Source: CAUZIZ01 sp965222655 (lineage in GTDB: Bacteria > Acidobacteriota > UBA6911 > RPQK01 > JAJDTT01). From it: a stretch of 64,000 bases of DNA. Of the stretch, positions 60,873 to 64,000 are shown in pieces. The notes under the pieces are model-generated. The model worked only from the letters and a program-made list of their open reading frames with translations, made no database searches and was not told the origin of the DNA. A program made the translations under genes and the position numbers. The stretch is from positions 558,001 to 622,000 of the forward strand of contig CBDCUP010000006.1 in assembly GCA_965222655.1 (NCBI GenBank). The letters run 5' to 3'. Every line of letters starts with the position of its first letter. The first letter of the stretch is position 1.

Positions 60873-61313
60873 ATGAAGCGTTGGATGGCACTCGATGTTG
60901 GATCCAAGACCGTTGGCGTCGCCGTCACAGATCCGCTCAAACTGACTGCGCGTCCCCTGACGACCCTAAAAAGACGGGATCTTGAGGCGGATGTGGAAGC
61001 TCTGAGCGACCTCATGCAACGATACGCAGTAGAGCGACTGATCGTTGGTCTACCTCTTCACCTCAGCGGGGACAGGAGCCCGACCCTGGACAGCATCGAA
61101 CCGCTCGTGAGTTGGCTGGAAAAGACCACTTCGGTCCTGGTCGAGTGGATGGACGAGCGATTGTCCAGCAAAGAGGCAGAACAGCTCATGAAGGAGCTGG
61201 GGATATCTCAAACGGAACGCCGTCAGAAAAGAAATGAGTTCGCGGCAGCTTTGATTCTGAAATGGTATCTGGACGAAAAGACCCCACAAAGGAGCCCCGC
61301 CATCCCAGGCTGA
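60873..61313 (+). CDS. ruvX: RuvX/YqgF family RNase H-like nuclease
   Basis: A 146-residue protein: MALDVGSKTVGVAVTDPLKL, RLIVGLPLHLSGDRSP, VEWMDERLSSKEAEQ and KRNEFAAALIL carry the RNase H-fold acidic residues of YqgF (16S rRNA 5' maturation or Holliday-junction processing). A hairpin (CCCCGGAG/CTCCGGG) sits just upstream of the start. It overlaps mltG by about 50 bp. Confidence 0.92.
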   Translation: MKRWMALDVGSKTVGVAVTDPLKLTARPLTTLKRRDLEADVEALSDLMQRYAVERLIVGLPLHLSGDRSPTLDSIEPLVSWLEKTTSVLVEWMDERLSSKEAEQLMKELGISQTERRQKRNEFAAALILKWYLDEKTPQRSPAIPG

Positions 61314-62302
61314 AGCTCCTTGTCTCAGGCCTTACCTTGAGCCTGGCATTGGGCCTGAGCCTGGGTTGGGTTCGCTTTCAGCTCTTGGAACCCTATCGTG
61401 GCTATGACACTTCGGAGTGCCTTGTCTCGATTCCCCGAGGCTCCACCGGCTCCAACATCGGGGGGTTGCTTCAGTCGCACAGGATCATTCGATCGCAGTC
61501 GCTTTTCGGGGCCTATGTGAGCTTCCGCTATCCAACCTCACTAAAGGCTGGCGAGTACCTTTTCAGCCAACCGCTGAGCCTGGTTGAAGTCGCCCAGAAA
61601 CTCTTCCAGGGGGAGACTCACCAATACAGAGTAACCGTGCCCGAAGGTGAGATGATGCAGGAGATCCTGGAGCGGTTCAGGCAGAGGGGATTCGGGCGCG
61701 GAGAACGTTTCAGCGAGGCGGCACGGAAAACGGATTTCCTGTCAGATCTGGATCCGTTGGCAGACAACTTGGAAGGCTACCTTTTTCCAGACACCTACTA
61801 TGTCACGCGGGCCATGGACGAAGACCAGATCGTTCAGGCCATGGTTCGCACGTTTCGGAGCAAGTGGACGGCCGAGCGGAGGGCACGGGCCAAGGAGCTC
61901 CACATGACCATCCGAGAGGTCATCACACTGGCTTCCCTGATTGAAAAGGAAGCCCGTCTTGCGGAAGAACGCCCCCTGGTATCGGCCGTTTTTCACAACC
62001 GCCTTGAAAAGAAGGTGAAGCTAGCCTGCGATCCAACTGTCATATATGCGGTCCAGTTGGTGAAGGAATACGACGGAATCATCCACCGGAGTGATCTGCA
62101 ACTGGACTCACCCTATAACACCTACCTGTACCCCGGACTGCCGCCGGGCCCCATTGCGAATCCTGGCCTGGCCTCGATTGACGCGGCACTCTATCCGGCC
62201 CCGGTGGAGTACCTGTACTTCGTTTCCAGAAACGATGGCAGCCATGTTTTCTCGACTCACTACAGAGACCATTCACGGGCGGTTCGCCGCTACCAGCGAT
62301 AG
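61262..62302 (+). CDS. mltG: Endolytic transglycosylase MltG
   Basis: A 346-residue protein with an N-terminal anchor (LLVSGLTLSLALGLSLGWVR), a LysM-like segment (VSIPRGSTGSNIGGLLQSHR), and the YceG core: LEGYLFPDTYYVTRAMDEDQ, TLASLIEKEARLAEERPLVS with the catalytic Glu, SAVFHNRLEKKVKLACDPTV and YNTYLYPGLPPGPIANPG. It cleaves nascent glycan strands at the inner membrane. It is coupled to ruvX, a common pairing. Confidence 0.95.
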   Translation: MVSGRKDPTKEPRHPRLKLLVSGLTLSLALGLSLGWVRFQLLEPYRGYDTSECLVSIPRGSTGSNIGGLLQSHRIIRSQSLFGAYVSFRYPTSLKAGEYLFSQPLSLVEVAQKLFQGETHQYRVTVPEGEMMQEILERFRQRGFGRGERFSEAARKTDFLSDLDPLADNLEGYLFPDTYYVTRAMDEDQIVQAMVRTFRSKWTAERRARAKELHMTIREVITLASLIEKEARLAEERPLVSAVFHNRLEKKVKLACDPTVIYAVQLVKEYDGIIHRSDLQLDSPYNTYLYPGLPPGPIANPGLASIDAALYPAPVEYLYFVSRNDGSHVFSTHYRDHSRAVRRYQR

Positions 62303-62462
62303 TCGTCCCTCCTCCTTGCCTATGCCCTGAGTCCATTGACGGCAGCCGTCAGTGCTAAGCTCAAACTTCAAGAATACGTCGCACGTCGAAACGTCTGAAC
62401 GTCGCACGTCTCTGCTCTATGAACCACGCGGCGAACGGGACTTGTCCTACGCCGGAGAAAAA

Positions 62463-62791
62463 GTTTCTTTCTCGAATGGGGCCAGGGCTTTCTGGGGGCG
62501 GAACTAAGCTGAAACTTCATTTCCAGATTGGGATGGGAAAAGGACGTAACCCCTTGATTTAATGGTCTTTGCTGTGTATGGAAGACGATTGCGCCGAAAT
62601 GGAGCAAAAACGCGATCTGCTCGGCGTGTTGGAGGGTAGGATGGGCACTCTTGCCCGTCGCTGTCATCGACGGGCAGGAGTGCCCGTCCTACAACGGACA
62701 CACTGCTATCGATGCTCGTGGCTAAAGACAACCGAAGTTTCTTTCTCGAATGGGGCAGCGCAGCCGGGGGGCTACTAAGCTGAAACTTCAT
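62463..62791 (+). repeat. Modular repeat, double unit with GACGGGCA hairpins
   Basis: The conserved block at 62463-62520 ends in CTGAAACTTCAT. The double hairpin follows at 62636-62692, then the GACACACTGCTATCGATG spacer, and a second block at 62737-62791 that ends in another CTGAAACTTCAT. A degenerate motif also lies at 62353. Confidence 0.75.
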
Positions 62792-62825
62792 CGGCTAGGA
62801 GGTCGTGCAAAAGTTCATTGAACCG

Positions 62826-63175
62826 AGCCCGTCCTACAACCGACACCGTAATGGATTGGGCGTGTTTGAGACCCCTTCCTACGCCGAAGGCGTTATTGCG
62901 AGTAGCCCAGGGTTGCAATGTGAAGCGAGCTACCCTGGGTATAGTTCGGTCAAGAAAATGCCTTACCCCATAGGGGTTATTGCCGACCGGAAACGCATCT
63001 GCAACAACGCTTTCAGCGTAGAAAGTCAGCGCGACTTGAACCCAGGGTAGCTCGCTTCGCATTGCAACCCTGGGCTACTCGCAATAACGCCTTCGGCGTA
63101 GGTGATCTAATGAAGTGGGAAAAAGTTTCTTTCTCGAATGGGGCCAGTGCTTCCCGGGGGCAGGACTGACCTGAT
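62826..63175 (+). repeat. Modular repeat unit with 63-bp inverted-repeat cargo
   Basis: It begins with a half hairpin (CCCGTCCTACAACCGACAC), then has near-perfect arms of about 63 bp: 62878-62940 (CCTACGCCGAAGGCGTTATT onward) and 63040-63102 (mirror, ending CCTTCGGCGTAGG), separated by about 100 bp. The unit closes with the conserved block at 63125-63175. Together with the previous entry it fills the non-coding stretch 62303-63404. A short sequence resembling the end of the 189-bp element (TGAGAAATGCGGG) occurs near 63260. Confidence 0.7.
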
Positions 63176-63404
63176 TCTAAGCTTTATGCTGTTGGAGGTT
63201 GACATCCACTGTGGCGTTCACAACCTCGCAGAGGCAGAGGCACTGAAGCGATGCGCACTGAGAAATGCGGGCTCGGGATGAATGTTTTAAACTAAAGGTC
63301 GGTGCGGCAGGCTTGAGAGTATGTACGGTAAAAGTTTTCGTCGTGAAGAGGGCCGGTTGCCGTTAAGAAAAAGCTCTGGGTGGAAGTCTGCACTCCCTTT
63401 CAAC

Positions 63405-64000
63405 ATGTCTCGCCACAGTTACCTTACAGTAGCGGTTTTCTTAGCACTCAGCGGAAGCCTCGTTTGCTTCAGCCATGCGAGGAAAGAAGAGAAGCGATTC
63501 GTCCCTCCTCTACGGGTACACATACCATTCGAAGCGGCCTGGGAAGGAATGCTGCGCGTCTTGAGGGAGGAAGGGTGGACAATTGCCCGAGAGGGACGAG
63601 CCAAGGGTGAAATCCAAACCGGGTCCCGGGAATACATCTCGGGGCCGTTGACCAACGATCATATGGACAAGATTGGCGAACGACCTCGCTTGTCAGGTGC
63701 CCAGTGGAAGCAGGTGAACTATCAATATGAAGTCGCTATCCAACTCGTCTCCGGACGAGAGACCCTGATCACACTAGACGCGAACATCACAGCTCTGAAG
63801 AGGACCTTTCTGGGAGAGGAAGATTGGGTTGCCATCCCATCCAACGGACGTTTGGAGGAGGGGCTGCTAACACGTTTTGGGCAATCCCTTTTCGGACAGA
63901 CCTTTTCCCTGACCCAATCGAAGAAGGGATTCTGGGGTTGGCTTCCCGAAATCACAGGAGGACGAGCTCCCACAACCGATTCGAATCGGACTGAAACAGA
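63405..64000 (+). CDS. Secreted protein of unknown function, 3' end outside window
   Basis: From ATG 63405 the frame is open to the window edge (198 codons). A signal peptide (YLTVAVFLALSGSLVCFSHA) is followed by RFVPPLRVHIPFEAAWEGML, EEGWTIAREGRAKGEIQTGS and QYEVAIQLVSGRETLITLDA. The pattern resembles small exported proteins with a BamC-like or NTF2-like beta sheet, but I cannot name a family. It has only a weak ribosome site. Confidence 0.65.
   Translation, partial: MSRHSYLTVAVFLALSGSLVCFSHARKEEKRFVPPLRVHIPFEAAWEGMLRVLREEGWTIAREGRAKGEIQTGSREYISGPLTNDHMDKIGERPRLSGAQWKQVNYQYEVAIQLVSGRETLITLDANITALKRTFLGEEDWVAIPSNGRLEEGLLTRFGQSLFGQTFSLTQSKKGFWGWLPEITGGRAPTTDSNRTET

Overview
The window reads as a chromosomal piece of a Gram-negative-type bacterium, most likely an Acidobacteriota member or a close relative. 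This placement is inferred from three things: the gene order hup / tRNA-Val / thrS-infC-rpmI-rplT-pheS-pheT-zapB-like-zapA / 6S-like RNA / rny-ymdB; large secreted repeat proteins with shared C-terminal modules; and MHYT/PAS histidine kinases. No 16S gene is present to confirm it.

Layout. 1-24.6 kb is accessory: an XRE antitoxin tail, two giant secreted repeat proteins (0.85-4.8 and 8.4-11.0 kb), a BrnT/BrnA toxin-antitoxin pair, a protein with two PARP-type zinc fingers, a secreted HExxH protease, an ECF sigma factor with an anti-sigma/bactofilin-like fusion, and an IS4-type element whose transposase carries a DruA-like (DUF4338) domain. 25-46 kb mixes intact genes (membrane MutS homologue, hydrolase, methyltransferases, tandem chorismate mutase, PNPOx-like, GNATs, DJ-1/PfpI, MHYT kinase, peptide transporter) with many interrupted or truncated ones. 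46-62.3 kb is the conserved core (MscS-like channel, YmdB, RNase Y, cell-division factors, PheRS, L20, L35, IF3, ThrRS, HU, S41 protein, RuvX, MltG). 62.3-63.4 kb is a repeat cluster, followed by a partial secreted protein.

The main theme is small mobile DNA. I resolve four inverted-repeat elements or families with target duplications: a 189-bp element (2 copies, 4-bp YTAR duplications), a ~318-bp element (3 copies, each with a perfect 8-bp duplication), a 273-bp element between pheS and pheT, and the 2.4-kb IS4-type element. Two further hairpin-bounded insertions, 245 bp and about 898 bp, leave no duplication and split otherwise in-frame genes; the larger one is itself split by a 318-bp element. 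A separate modular intergenic repeat carries different palindromic cargos behind one conserved 57-bp block.

The most interesting single gene is at 39742-40308 (minus strand). It is a thioredoxin-like protein whose frame runs through one in-frame TGA at the first position of a UxxC motif, with a SECIS-like hairpin just downstream. It is a selenoprotein candidate. Several other genes carry single frameshifts, which may be decay or assembly error.
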